Positions 44,950 to 53,390 of a DNA stretch of 64,000 nucleotides are shown piece after piece. Both the position numbers and the translations under genes were made by a program. Location of the stretch: positions 43,401 through 107,400 of the forward strand of contig JBAQPU010000003.1 of the NCBI GenBank assembly GCA_049306095.1, given 5' to 3'. Numbering within the stretch: position 1 is the first letter of the stretch; every line of letters begins with the position of its first letter. The DNA is from UBA2336 sp049306095 (GTDB taxonomy: Bacteria; Bacteroidota; Bacteroidia; Cytophagales; Cyclobacteriaceae). The notes under the pieces were generated by a model. It was given only the letters and a program-made list of their open reading frames with translations. It searched no databases and was not told the DNA's origin.

Positions 44950-46035
44950 TCAAAACTTTAACGAAGACTGGAAATCATGCTGTAGCCGACTATTGGCGTT
45001 GTGTCGTTCATAGGCCAGGTTAATCAGTTGGGTGATCAGGTCGGTAAAAGAAATGCCGCGCTCTTTCCACATCATGGGGTACATGCTGGAGTTGGTAAAA
45101 CCCGGAATGGTGTTGATTTCGTTGACATAAATTTTACCCTTTCTGGTCAGGAACAGATCCACACGGGAAAAATCTTCACAATGGAGTGCCTGGTATGCCG
45201 CCAGGGAAGCTTCGCGGATTTTTTTGATTTCGTCTTTTGAGAGTTCGGCCGGCACTTTAATGTCAACAGCTTTCGCATCAACATATTTTGCATCAAAGGT
45301 ATAGAACTCGTATGCTTTGCTGACCACAATTTCTCCCGGATTAGAGGCTTCAGCCGGAGTGTTGCCCAGAATAGCACACTCGATTTCACGGCCCGTAATA
45401 AATTCTTCTATGATCACTTCGTGATCGTACCGGAACGCTTCCTCAATGGCCTTATTGAAATCGCTTTTCTTGCTCACTTTTGTTACGCCAACGGATGAGC
45501 CCAGGCTGGCAGATTTCACCATAAACGGAAGACCCAGTTCTTTTTCAACGTGTTCAAACCTGATTTTTTTCTGGTCGTTGAAGTGAAAAGCAACAAATTT
45601 TGTTACGGGTATGCCGGCATCTTTTAACAGGCGCTTGGCAACAATTTTATTCATGGAAATGGCTGAGCCCAGTACCCCGGTACCAACCATGGGAATATTC
45701 AATGCCTTAATAAGTCCCTGAATACTTCCGTCTTCTCCATCGGTACCGTGCAGCACCGGAAAAATAAGATCGACTTTAATGCGATCGCTGCTGGCCAGCA
45801 GAATAAAACCGGGTTTATCTGGGTTAAGAATAAGTCCCAGTGCCTGCCCCTGTTCAATTTCCTTATCGACAGTTTTCGTCAGGAACCATTGACCGTTTTT
45901 ACTGATACCAATCGCTAATGGTTCAAAGTGTTCTTTATCAATAAACTCAATGATGTTTTTAGCGGAGTTGACGGAGACACCATGCTCAACCGAACGGCCT
46001 CCATACAGGATAGCCACTTTTTTCTTACCTGCCAT
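44950..46035 (-). CDS. ddl: D-alanine--D-alanine ligase
   Basis: A 361-residue ATP-grasp ligase that joins two D-alanines for peptidoglycan. Motifs include AILYGGRSVEHGVSVNSAKN at residues 8-27, HGTDGEDGSIQGLI, the ATP-binding loop KSASLGSSVGVTKV and the catalytic metal end NEINTIPGFTNSSMYP. The length is standard. It is the first gene of a probable ddl-PASTA-T9SS operon. A perfect TATCTTTG box lies 20 bases upstream of its start. Confidence 0.97.
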   Translation of the reverse strand: MAGKKKVAILYGGRSVEHGVSVNSAKNIIEFIDKEHFEPLAIGISKNGQWFLTKTVDKEIEQGQALGLILNPDKPGFILLASSDRIKVDLIFPVLHGTDGEDGSIQGLIKALNIPMVGTGVLGSAISMNKIVAKRLLKDAGIPVTKFVAFHFNDQKKIRFEHVEKELGLPFMVKSASLGSSVGVTKVSKKSDFNKAIEEAFRYDHEVIIEEFITGREIECAILGNTPAEASNPGEIVVSKAYEFYTFDAKYVDAKAVDIKVPAELSKDEIKKIREASLAAYQALHCEDFSRVDLFLTRKGKIYVNEINTIPGFTNSSMYPMMWKERGISFTDLITQLINLAYERHNANSRLQHDFQSSLKF

Positions 46036-46054
46036 TCAAGGGAATTTTACAGTT

Positions 46055-46062
46055 CAAAGATA
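46055..46062 (-). promoter_or_regulatory. Bacteroidota -7 promoter box of ddl
   Basis: TATCTTTG on the minus strand is an exact match to TAnnTTTG, 20 bases before the ddl start. A clear -33 TTG is not visible. Confidence 0.55.
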
Positions 46063-46078
46063 AGCAAATTGAGAATGC

Positions 46079-47686
46079 TTACGGTGAAAGGAATACCTTT
46101 GTGGTGTAATACTGTTGGCCAATCTGAAGCCTGATCAGGTAAAGCCCGGTTGAAACATCGCGGGCAGGCAAAGTAAATGTTTGGTTGAACGCATCGTTCA
46201 GTAAAGAGTGGTCAACCTGCCGACCCATCATATCGGTTATAACCACATCTACCGGCTGTGGTTCGGTTAAACTAAAGGTGAGGTTCACCCCTCCGGATGA
46301 ATTTGCATAAATAGCAAAGGGCTCACACTCCGGGTAAATGATGGTAATGGTTGTTTCCAGTTCGTTGTTGCCGTTCACGGGGTCTGTTGCTCCGTTGATT
46401 TGTACCACATTTACTGTAAGATCATTTTCCGAGAGGTGCATTTCGCGGGATGGAAATGAAATTTCACCTGTACCATTCAGGTTTAACCCGGTCAGGTTTA
46501 CGATTTCAGAGGTGCCGTTTAATGAAACTTTAATCTTGAGGTCGGTAATAGTTTCTGAACTGTGATTGATAACATAAAGATGAATCTCAGGAGTATCATC
46601 GCATGTAACCGGCCCCGGTTGAGTTATGCTAACAACCTCCAGGTCGATGGTTCCGGGAATGGGTTCATCTAACCCTAACGAAGTAAGCAGACTGTTTCTT
46701 CGCGGCACATCGGTGTCTTCTAAAATCAACATCATCCGGTCAACTTGTTGTTCTGTGAACAGATTCATGCAGACATCATCTGTATAATCCATGTAGTTCT
46801 GGAACATCTTATTGTTGGAGCATTCGAATGAAGGATGAGAAGGGCATCCAGAAGTTTCTTCCAGTTGGTTGGGCGTGTCGCTTACATAATCGGTTCCTGC
46901 GCAACCACTATCATCGCCCCAGATATGACGTAACCCAAAAAAATGACCCACTTCGTGTGTTGTGGTTCTTCCCAGATCGTAATCAGGATCAGACGATCCA
47001 ACACCAAATACGGTATAGTCGATAACCACGCCATCGGTTGTAGCTATTCCGTCTTGAAAATCTTCCAGGCCTTGCAGGTTTGATACAGGAAATTGCGCGT
47101 ACCCAAGATAATTACTTCCGATGTTGGTAACCCAAATGTTTAAATAGTCTTCCGAGGGCCAATAGCTTACGGCATGCAGGTCTTCATCAAATGGTGTCCA
47201 GGAAGTTTGTCCTCCGTATACACGGTTAATACCTGTTGTGGCTTGCCCCTGGGGGTCTTGTTTGGCAAGTACAAATTCAATGTCCATACTTCCGGCCACC
47301 GACTGGAATTCCATGGGTGTGCTGGAAGCATCGGCATTGAGCCTTTTAAAGTCATTATTTAAAACGTCAAGCTGTGAGAATACCCGAGCATCTGAAATTA
47401 CCTCATGACTAATACCAAAAGTTCCGTCTGCCTCATTGGTATAAATTAAATGTACCACCACAGGAATTTTGTAAGGGCCTGCTTGTTGTCGCTGGGCTTG
47501 TGTCCGTAGGTTACGCAGCGATTGTTTTCGTTGTAGCCATTCTTCAAATTGTTCTTTGGTTTGCCGAAAACCTTTCTTTTGCATGAGGTTTTCCATATAG
47601 GGCACGGTGCCGCAACGTTCCTGTGCCAGCAGGGCATGACTAAGGCCAACGAACATGAGGAGGAAAAACAGCCGCACGTGCTTCAA
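46079..47686 (-). CDS. M43-family metalloprotease with T9SS sorting domain (cytophagalysin-like)
   Basis: A 535-residue secreted zinc protease. A signal peptide (LFFLLMFVGLSHALLAQ) is followed by a propeptide-like region (KGFRQTKEQFEEWLQRKQSL). The catalytic M43 domain has HEVGHFFGLRHIWGDD (HExxHxxGxxH) and the Met-turn stretch QNYMDYTDDVCMNLF. An Ig-like region and a C-terminal type IX sorting signal (DVSTGLYLIRLQIGQQYYTTKVFL) complete it. The start codon at 47686 is TTG, with a GTG three codons later; either is possible because the promoter box lies 21 bases upstream. It is transcribed alone and likely digests extracellular protein. Confidence 0.92.
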   Translation of the reverse strand: MKHVRLFFLLMFVGLSHALLAQERCGTVPYMENLMQKKGFRQTKEQFEEWLQRKQSLRNLRTQAQRQQAGPYKIPVVVHLIYTNEADGTFGISHEVISDARVFSQLDVLNNDFKRLNADASSTPMEFQSVAGSMDIEFVLAKQDPQGQATTGINRVYGGQTSWTPFDEDLHAVSYWPSEDYLNIWVTNIGSNYLGYAQFPVSNLQGLEDFQDGIATTDGVVIDYTVFGVGSSDPDYDLGRTTTHEVGHFFGLRHIWGDDSGCAGTDYVSDTPNQLEETSGCPSHPSFECSNNKMFQNYMDYTDDVCMNLFTEQQVDRMMLILEDTDVPRRNSLLTSLGLDEPIPGTIDLEVVSITQPGPVTCDDTPEIHLYVINHSSETITDLKIKVSLNGTSEIVNLTGLNLNGTGEISFPSREMHLSENDLTVNVVQINGATDPVNGNNELETTITIIYPECEPFAIYANSSGGVNLTFSLTEPQPVDVVITDMMGRQVDHSLLNDAFNQTFTLPARDVSTGLYLIRLQIGQQYYTTKVFLSP

Positions 47687-47706
47687 ATCTTGAGGAGTAT
47701 ATCACT

Positions 47707-47714
47707 CAAAGATA
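47707..47714 (-). promoter_or_regulatory. Bacteroidota -7 promoter box of the M43 protease gene
   Basis: TATCTTTG on the minus strand matches TAnnTTTG exactly, 21 bases before the TTG start codon at 47686. Confidence 0.5.
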
Positions 47715-47725
47715 AGAAGAGTAAT

Positions 47726-47842
47726 CAGAATTGATTTGTGATTTTAGAATTACGATTTTAAGATTTTCCGAATGCTGATACCTAATCCCTAATGCCTAAT
47801 CCCTAATGCCTAATACCTGATACCTAATGTCTAATGCCTAAA
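47726..47842. repeat. 7-base-period repeat with nine tandem CCTAAT heptads
   Basis: From 47780 to 47842 nine consecutive 7-base units occur (ACCTAAT, CCCTAAT, GCCTAAT and close variants). Upstream, GATTTNN-type units step by 7 (47733, 47740, 47747 and 47754). It fills the 158-base gap between the M43 protease gene and the NifU gene. Confidence 0.75.
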
Positions 47843-47844
47843 AA

Positions 47845-48105
47845 TTATACCGTAAGATTAATGACTTCAATTCCTTTTATTTCAGGAACGGCTCTTTTGA
47901 TGGCTTCCTCTACACCGGCTTTAAACGTCATGGTGGACATCGGGCAACTGCCGCACGCACCTACGAATTCAAGTTTTACAACATGGTCATCTGTAACCTG
48001 GGTGATCTTTACATTTCCGCCATCGGCTTCCAGGTATGGACGGATGGAATCCAGTGAGGTTTCAATTTTTTGAATAAGTTCTTCTATGGTGGTAGTCGCA
48101 CTCAT
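47845..48105 (-). CDS. NifU-like C-terminal domain Fe-S scaffold/carrier
   Basis: An 86-residue NifU C-terminal-domain protein with the conserved DSIRPYLEADGGNVKIT at about 18-34 and the cluster-binding GACGSCPMST at about 54-63 (CxxC). Such proteins bind a 4Fe-4S or 2Fe-2S cluster and pass it to targets. It stands next to an Mrp-type carrier gene upstream (89 bases apart), which fits a shared role in Fe-S protein maturation. A perfect TACCTTTG box lies 32 bases upstream of its start, so it can be transcribed independently. Confidence 0.93.
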   Translation of the reverse strand: MSATTTIEELIQKIETSLDSIRPYLEADGGNVKITQVTDDHVVKLEFVGACGSCPMSTMTFKAGVEEAIKRAVPEIKGIEVINLTV

Positions 48106-48136
48106 TATACTTTCAATTCAACTTTTTGGGTCTCCG

Positions 48137-48144
48137 CAAAGGTA
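48137..48144 (-). promoter_or_regulatory. Bacteroidota -7 promoter box of the nifU-like gene
   Basis: TACCTTTG (then C) on the minus strand is an exact match to TAnnTTTG and identical to the box before rpsF. It is 32 bases before the start codon. Confidence 0.6.
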
Positions 48145-48193
48145 GTATTTAGCTCGGACTTTATTCTAATATTAAAGACTCGCTGAGAGCCCG

Positions 48194-49285
48194 TTAAACT
48201 CTTATTTCAGTTTTAATCGTTTCCGGTTGGGCATTTCTAATCGCAATTTCCCTGGCAAGCGATTCAGCTAAATCCATAAAAGACCTGGCTACCGGACCAT
48301 CTTTTAATACTGCTGGTAAACCAGAGTCTCCGCTTTCGCGGATAGACTGCACCAACGGTATTTGCCCCAGAAATGGAACCTTATATTTTTCAGATAAGTT
48401 CTTGCCGCCATCTTTTCCGAAAATAAAATATTGGTTGTTCGGCAATTCTTCCGGTGTGAACCAGGCCATATTTTCTATTACACCTAAAACCGGAACGTTA
48501 ATTTGTGGTTGCTTAAACATTGCCAGACCTTTGTTGGCATCGGCCAGGGCAACTTTTTGCGGTGTGGTTACAATTACCGCCCCTGTAACCGGTACGGTTT
48601 GAACCATGGTTAAGTGAATATCACTTGTTCCGGGCGGAAGGTCAATCAGTAAATAATCCAGATCACCCCATTGGGCATCACCAAAAAATTGTTTTAAGGC
48701 CGAACTGGCCATAGGCCCACGCCAAACAACAGCACTATCCGGAGGCGCAAGAAATCCAATGGACATCAGTTTTACGCCATATTGTTCTAACGGGATAATT
48801 GTATTTTTTCCATTGATTTCCTGAACCAACGGTTGCTCATGTTCGCAGTTAAACATGGTTGGAATGGAAGGGCCGTAAATATCAGCATCAATCAGGCCCA
48901 CCTTGGCGCCAGTTTTTGCCAACGCCACCGCCAGGTTGGTTGTAACGGTAGATTTTCCTACGCCACCTTTTCCCGAAGCTATTGCTACAATATTTTTGAC
49001 GCCCGGCAGCAGCGGGGCATTGCTTCGTGAAGTTGTTACCGAGGAGGTCATGGTTATATCAATCTCCACATCTTTTCCCGCTATTGCCTCAACGGCCTCT
49101 ACACAGTCCTGACGGATTTTATCTTTCAGCGGGCATGCGGGTGTGGTAAGTACCACCGTAAAACTGATTTTGCCAGCGGCTACTTTCACATCCCTGATCA
49201 TATTCAAACTAACCAGGTCGCGCTTTAAATCAGGGTCTTCAACCTTCGAAAGGGCTTTTAAAACATCGCTTTCAGTCATGCTCAT
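48194..49285 (-). CDS. mrp: Mrp/NBP35-family ATP-binding Fe-S carrier
   Basis: A 363-residue protein from ATG at 49285; an in-frame ATG at 49342 would add 19 residues. An N-terminal MIP18 (DUF59) domain (about 1-80) contains LSKVEDPDLKRDLVSLNMI. The P-loop domain follows with deviant Walker A ASGKGGVGKSTVTTNLA, IDADIYGPSIPTMF, and LIDLPPGTSDIHL. The usual CxxC near the C terminus is replaced: IENMAWFTPEELPNNQYFIF has no cysteine. It probably loads or carries Fe-S clusters together with the adjacent NifU-like protein. A TATTTTTG box lies 12 bases before the chosen start. Confidence 0.92.
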   Translation of the reverse strand: MSMTESDVLKALSKVEDPDLKRDLVSLNMIRDVKVAAGKISFTVVLTTPACPLKDKIRQDCVEAVEAIAGKDVEIDITMTSSVTTSRSNAPLLPGVKNIVAIASGKGGVGKSTVTTNLAVALAKTGAKVGLIDADIYGPSIPTMFNCEHEQPLVQEINGKNTIIPLEQYGVKLMSIGFLAPPDSAVVWRGPMASSALKQFFGDAQWGDLDYLLIDLPPGTSDIHLTMVQTVPVTGAVIVTTPQKVALADANKGLAMFKQPQINVPVLGVIENMAWFTPEELPNNQYFIFGKDGGKNLSEKYKVPFLGQIPLVQSIRESGDSGLPAVLKDGPVARSFMDLAESLAREIAIRNAQPETIKTEIRV

Positions 49286-49340
49286 CTTAACGTCAACAAA
49301 AATATCTGCCAAATAAGGCTGCAATTTAGCTTGAAACTCC

Positions 49341-49416
49341 ATAGTCCATAGGCAACAGTCATAGTTTTTTAATTTAAAGTATACTCTGGTCTGTAGACTA
49401 TCGACTATGGACCTAA
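49341..49416. repeat. 7-base-period inverted repeat between mrp and dnaG
   Basis: GTCCATAG at 49344-49351 faces CTATGGAC at 49405-49412. On the right side GAC recurs every 7 bases (49396, 49403, 49410); on the left ATAG-type units step by 7 (49341, 49348). It lies in the divergent gap between mrp and dnaG. Confidence 0.55.
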
Positions 49417-49458
49417 GTGAGTATCTTTAAGCCCCATTTTGGAGAACCGAATAACAGG

Positions 49459-51405
49459 ATGATTTCCCGTACCACCATTGATGAAATAAAAAACCGGATC
49501 GACATCGTGGATGTTGTGGGTGACTTTGTTTCCTTGAAGCGGTCGGGGCAGAATTACAAGGCACTCAGCCCGTTTACCAACGAAAAAACACCATCGTTTT
49601 ATGTTGTTCCTTCGAAAGGAATTTTTAAAGATTTCAGCAGTGGCAAGGGGGGCGATGCCATTACATTTGTAATGGAGCACGAGGGGATGAGCTACATGGA
49701 GGCGCTCAAATACCTGGGAAAGAAATACGGTGTTGAAATCAAAGAAGAAGAGAGTTCACCAAAAGATCAATTGGCGCAAAGCGAGCGCGATAGTTTATAC
49801 ATTGTAATGAACTATGCGAAGGATTATTTTAAAGAACTGCTTTTTCGCCATGACGAAGGCAAGAGCATCGGGCTGAGCTACTTTCGTGAACGTGGATTTA
49901 ATGATCGCAACATTGAAAAGTTTGACCTTGGCTATGCATTGAATGAATGGCACGGTCTTGAAAAGATTGCATTAAAGAACGGCTACAGCCTGGAAGTACT
50001 GGAAAAGGCCGGGTTGATTATCAAGAAAGAAGATGGAAGAACGTACGATCGCTTTCGTGGCCGTGTAATCTTTCCGGTACACAATCTTTCCGGTAAAATC
50101 ATTGCTTTCGGGGCGCGCATCCTGACAAAAGAAAAAGACCAGCCCAAGTATATTAACTCTCCTGAAACAGAAATTTATCATAAGAGCAATGCACTCTATG
50201 GAATGTTTCAGGCGAAGAACGAAATCCGCAAACATGATTTCTGTTACCTGGTAGAAGGGTACACCGATGTAATTTCGCTGCACCAGGCAGGTATTGAAAA
50301 TGTGGTGGCTTCTTCGGGAACTGCCCTTACGGAAGAGCAGATTAAACTCATGCGCAGGTTTACCGAAAATGTGACCGTGCTCTTCGATGGCGATGCGGCC
50401 GGCATTAAGGCGGCCCTTCGCGGAATTGACCTGGTGCTGAAAGGTGGGCTGAATGTTCGCATTGTGTTGCTTCCCGATGGGGAAGATCCCGACAGCTTCT
50501 CGAAGAAAATGAGCAGCACTGAATTGAGTCAATATTTGAAAGACCGTTCAAAAGACTTTATTTCATTTAAGATTGAATTGTATTCAGCAGATGCGGCACG
50601 CGATCCGATCAAAAAAGCTGAATTGATCAGAGATATTGTTACTTCTATTACCGCCATTCCCGACCCGTTAAAACGTACCGTTTATCTGCAGGAGTGCAGC
50701 AAGAAGCTGGATGTTCCGTTATCGATTTTAAGCATCGAGGTTAAAAAGATTTTACTGGCCGCACGGGCAAATGAAGCGAAGACCGACCGGAAGGTTGCGG
50801 AAGATTCATTGAACTCCTCTCTTTCGGAAGTTCATACTCTTTCAAAATCGTTTTTACTTTCGGCAGAAGAATCGCTCGCACTGTTTGAAAAGGAGTTTAT
50901 CAAGGTGTTGATCAACCAGGGTTATTTGAAAACAGCTGAGGAGGAGTTTGGATATGAATACTTGTTCCGCGAATCGCAGGATGTTGAATTCCTGGTACCG
51001 GTGCATCAGGAAATTGTCGATCACTATAAAATAGAAGTAGCGAAAGGAAATTCGTTGAAGCCCGATGTTTTTCTAAAGACCCTTTCGCAGTCAACGGCAA
51101 CGTATGTGTCAGAGTTTCTGATCCAGAAGTACTTTATCAGCGAAGGCTGGAAGAAGCACCATATATATATTGGAGATGAGTATATTTTGGATCAGTCGGT
51201 GTTGAAGGTAATCATGCAGTTGAAACTGGGAATTGTGATGAAGATGCTCAACGACAATCTTCAGAAGATAAAGGAAACAACCGGAAAGAAGGAACAAAAC
51301 GAGTTGCTGGATATACAATCAACCATTGATGGCTTTAAGAATACCATAGCCTCCAGCCTGGGAAGAATTGTATTGCCCCATGTGAAACTACTGCAAGATC
51401 AATAA
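49459..51405 (+). CDS. dnaG: DNA primase DnaG lacking zinc-finger ligands
   Basis: A 648-residue primase that makes RNA primers at the replication fork. I use ATG at 49459 (MISRTTIDEIKNRIDIVDVV); an earlier in-frame start overlaps the likely promoter box TATCTTTA at 49422. The N-terminal CHC2 domain has the fold wording (YKALSPFTNEKTPSF, IFKDFSSGKGGD) but the four zinc ligands are replaced: Ser37, Thr40, Asp58 and Ser61, at the canonical spacing. The TOPRIM domain is intact (VEGYTDVISLHQ, FDGDAAGIKAALRG, LPDGEDPDSF). The C-terminal helicase-binding domain extends from about residue 450. Loss of zinc is the oddity here. Confidence 0.95.
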   Translation: MISRTTIDEIKNRIDIVDVVGDFVSLKRSGQNYKALSPFTNEKTPSFYVVPSKGIFKDFSSGKGGDAITFVMEHEGMSYMEALKYLGKKYGVEIKEEESSPKDQLAQSERDSLYIVMNYAKDYFKELLFRHDEGKSIGLSYFRERGFNDRNIEKFDLGYALNEWHGLEKIALKNGYSLEVLEKAGLIIKKEDGRTYDRFRGRVIFPVHNLSGKIIAFGARILTKEKDQPKYINSPETEIYHKSNALYGMFQAKNEIRKHDFCYLVEGYTDVISLHQAGIENVVASSGTALTEEQIKLMRRFTENVTVLFDGDAAGIKAALRGIDLVLKGGLNVRIVLLPDGEDPDSFSKKMSSTELSQYLKDRSKDFISFKIELYSADAARDPIKKAELIRDIVTSITAIPDPLKRTVYLQECSKKLDVPLSILSIEVKKILLAARANEAKTDRKVAEDSLNSSLSEVHTLSKSFLLSAEESLALFEKEFIKVLINQGYLKTAEEEFGYEYLFRESQDVEFLVPVHQEIVDHYKIEVAKGNSLKPDVFLKTLSQSTATYVSEFLIQKYFISEGWKKHHIYIGDEYILDQSVLKVIMQLKLGIVMKMLNDNLQKIKETTGKKEQNELLDIQSTIDGFKNTIASSLGRIVLPHVKLLQDQ

Positions 51406-51428
51406 TGTTAATGTGCTGAATAGATTTT

Positions 51429-52646
51429 ATGAGCGAACCCATTAAATTAAATACGATAGAAGAAGCCATTGAAGAAATTAAGAATGGAAAAGTGATTGTT
51501 GTGGTCGATGATGAAGATCGCGAAAACGAAGGCGACTTCATCTGCGCAGCGGAGTGTATCACACCCGAGATTGTGAATTTCATGGCAACCCATGGCAGAG
51601 GTTTAATTTGCGCGCCCTTACTGGAAGACCGGTGTGATGAGCTAAAACTTGAGCTGATGGTTGGAAAAAATACCGCCACCTTCGAAACCCCGTTTACCGT
51701 TTCGGTTGACTTAATCGGGCACGGATGTACCACCGGTATTTCGGCACACGATCGGTTTAAAACAATCCGTGCATTGGCCGATCCCGACACAAAGCCTGAA
51801 GACCTTGGACGGCCCGGTCATATTTTCCCGCTAAAAGCAAAACGCGATGGCGTACTTCGCAGAACCGGTCACACCGAAGCGGCCATTGATTTTGCGCGAC
51901 TGGCAGGTTTCAAACCGGCAGGCGTGTTGGTTGAAATTATGAATGAAGATGGAACCATGGCTCGTTTGCCTGATTTGGTTAAAGTGGCCAGGCGGTTTAA
52001 TCTGAAGTTGGTTTCCATTAAAGACCTTGTTGAATACCGCGTTAAGAAAGAATCGCTGATTAAAAAGGAAATTGAAGTGGACATGCCAACCGAGCATGGG
52101 CATTTTAAGTTAGTGGCATACCAGCAAACCAATTCAAGCGAAACACACATGGCCCTGGTAAAAGGAACCTGGAAAAAAGATGAACCTGTTTTAGTGCGTG
52201 TTCACTCTTCGTGTGTAACTGGTGATATTTTTGGATCCTGCCGGTGCGATTGCGGCACTCAGTTGCATCATGCTATGGAAATGGTAGACAAAGAAGGAAA
52301 AGGAGTGGTGCTGTACATGAAGCAGGAGGGAAGAGGTATCGGTTTGTTGAATAAACTTCGGGCATACAAGTTACAGGAGGAGGGCCTCGATACCGTGGAG
52401 GCCAATCTTCAGCTGGGCTTTGATATGGATGAACGCGATTATGGAGTGGGGGCCCAGATTTTACGCGATCTGGGAGTTACGAAAATCCGCTTGATGACTA
52501 ATAATCCGAAAAAGCGAGTTGGATTAATGGGGTATGGACTTGAAATTGTTGATAATGTTTCGATAGAAGTGGCGCCCAACCCGCATAATGAAACCTATCT
52601 CAAAACCAAACGTGATAAGCTAGGGCATACTATTCTAAAACATTGA
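51429..52646 (+). CDS. ribBA: Bifunctional RibBA (DHBP synthase / GTP cyclohydrolase II)
   Basis: A 405-residue fusion for riboflavin synthesis. Residues about 1-205 are 3,4-dihydroxy-2-butanone 4-phosphate synthase (VVVDDEDRENEGDFICAAEC, THGRGLICAPL, RRTGHTEAAID). Residues about 206-405 are GTP cyclohydrolase II, with zinc cysteines in SSCVTGDIFGSCRCDCGTQL and the GTP-binding GRGIGLLNKLRAYKLQEEG. Both halves have their catalytic residues. The gene follows dnaG by 23 bases and its stop overlaps the next start (TGATG). Confidence 0.96.
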   Translation: MSEPIKLNTIEEAIEEIKNGKVIVVVDDEDRENEGDFICAAECITPEIVNFMATHGRGLICAPLLEDRCDELKLELMVGKNTATFETPFTVSVDLIGHGCTTGISAHDRFKTIRALADPDTKPEDLGRPGHIFPLKAKRDGVLRRTGHTEAAIDFARLAGFKPAGVLVEIMNEDGTMARLPDLVKVARRFNLKLVSIKDLVEYRVKKESLIKKEIEVDMPTEHGHFKLVAYQQTNSSETHMALVKGTWKKDEPVLVRVHSSCVTGDIFGSCRCDCGTQLHHAMEMVDKEGKGVVLYMKQEGRGIGLLNKLRAYKLQEEGLDTVEANLQLGFDMDERDYGVGAQILRDLGVTKIRLMTNNPKKRVGLMGYGLEIVDNVSIEVAPNPHNETYLKTKRDKLGHTILKH

Positions 52647-53254
52647 TGAGAACGCGTTTACTGGTTTGTTTTTTTCTGGTGTTTGGCTCTGCTGTTCAGG
52701 CACAGCAGTGGGCATTTGAACTCTGGCATGATGGCAAGATTGTACTGGTTACGGGCGACACGTTAAAAGGGCTTGTGAAGTACGATTTGCAGCAAGACAT
52801 TGTGCAGTACAACGCTCAACGTGGAAACATTGAAGCGTATTCGGCAAGGAAAGTTCTTTTTTTTGAAATCTTTGATACGACCGTAGGACATTACCGGCAG
52901 TTTTATGCGTTGCCTTACAATACATCTTCAGGTTATCGTACGGCTGTTTTTTTTGAGTTGCTGGCCGAAGGCAAAATGACACTGCTCACCCGTGAGTCGC
53001 TGGAGTATCGAACGTACAGTTCTCCGTACTACTATGGTTCGTACAGCCGACAGGTTTTGGTGTACCGGTTTTATTTATTAGAAGAAAGCGGGAACATTGT
53101 GGAGTTTGTGGGAAAGAAAGCAGAGTTAATGACCCTCATGGGTAAGCGATCAGAAGCGGTGGAAAAATATATCAAGGAAAATAAGCTGAAAGTGGAAGAT
53201 CGTGATGATTTAGCCAAGATTGTAGCGTACTACAATTCTTTCTTTAAAGCCTGA
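52646..53254 (+). CDS. Secreted hypothetical protein coupled to ribBA
   Basis: A 202-residue protein with a signal peptide (MRTRLLVCFFLVFGSAVQAQ). The ATG at 52646 overlaps the ribBA stop by one base (TGATG). The mature part begins WAFELWHDGKIVLVTGDTLK and is rich in Tyr (YSSPYYYGSYSRQ), with a helical C terminus. I do not recognise a characterised family; similar short exported proteins are common in Bacteroidota. It is probably periplasmic or associated with the outer membrane. Confidence 0.78.
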   Translation: MRTRLLVCFFLVFGSAVQAQQWAFELWHDGKIVLVTGDTLKGLVKYDLQQDIVQYNAQRGNIEAYSARKVLFFEIFDTTVGHYRQFYALPYNTSSGYRTAVFFELLAEGKMTLLTRESLEYRTYSSPYYYGSYSRQVLVYRFYLLEESGNIVEFVGKKAELMTLMGKRSEAVEKYIKENKLKVEDRDDLAKIVAYYNSFFKA

Positions 53255-53390
53255 TTTAACAATTTCTGTTTTTGATTGTGGATTTTAGATTTATTAATTC
53301 TGTATTGACCGACACGAACCAAAGCAGATTCAAATTCTTAAATTGTAAATCTTAAATCTTAAATCAAAGATCCTATATCATAAATCTAAA
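53253..53390. repeat. 7-base-period repeat leading into surE
   Basis: On the left GAT recurs in 7-base phase (53253, 53274, 53281, 53288). On the right ATC recurs at 53349, 53356, 53363, 53370, 53377 and 53384, and the surE ATG at 53391 falls exactly on the next step. The two halves are complementary in motif (GATTTNN against NNAAATC). Confidence 0.7.

Noticed and set aside
47780..47842. CRISPR array
   Set aside because: Units are 7 bases with no spacers; CRISPR repeats are over 20 bases with unique spacers.
49341..49458. Replication origin near dnaG
   Set aside because: No DnaA box cluster or dnaA/dnaN gene is present; the repeats belong to the 7-base-period family.
49972..50532. Open frame of 186 codons on the minus strand inside dnaG
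   Set aside because: Lies over the conserved TOPRIM region of dnaG in antisense and has no family features.
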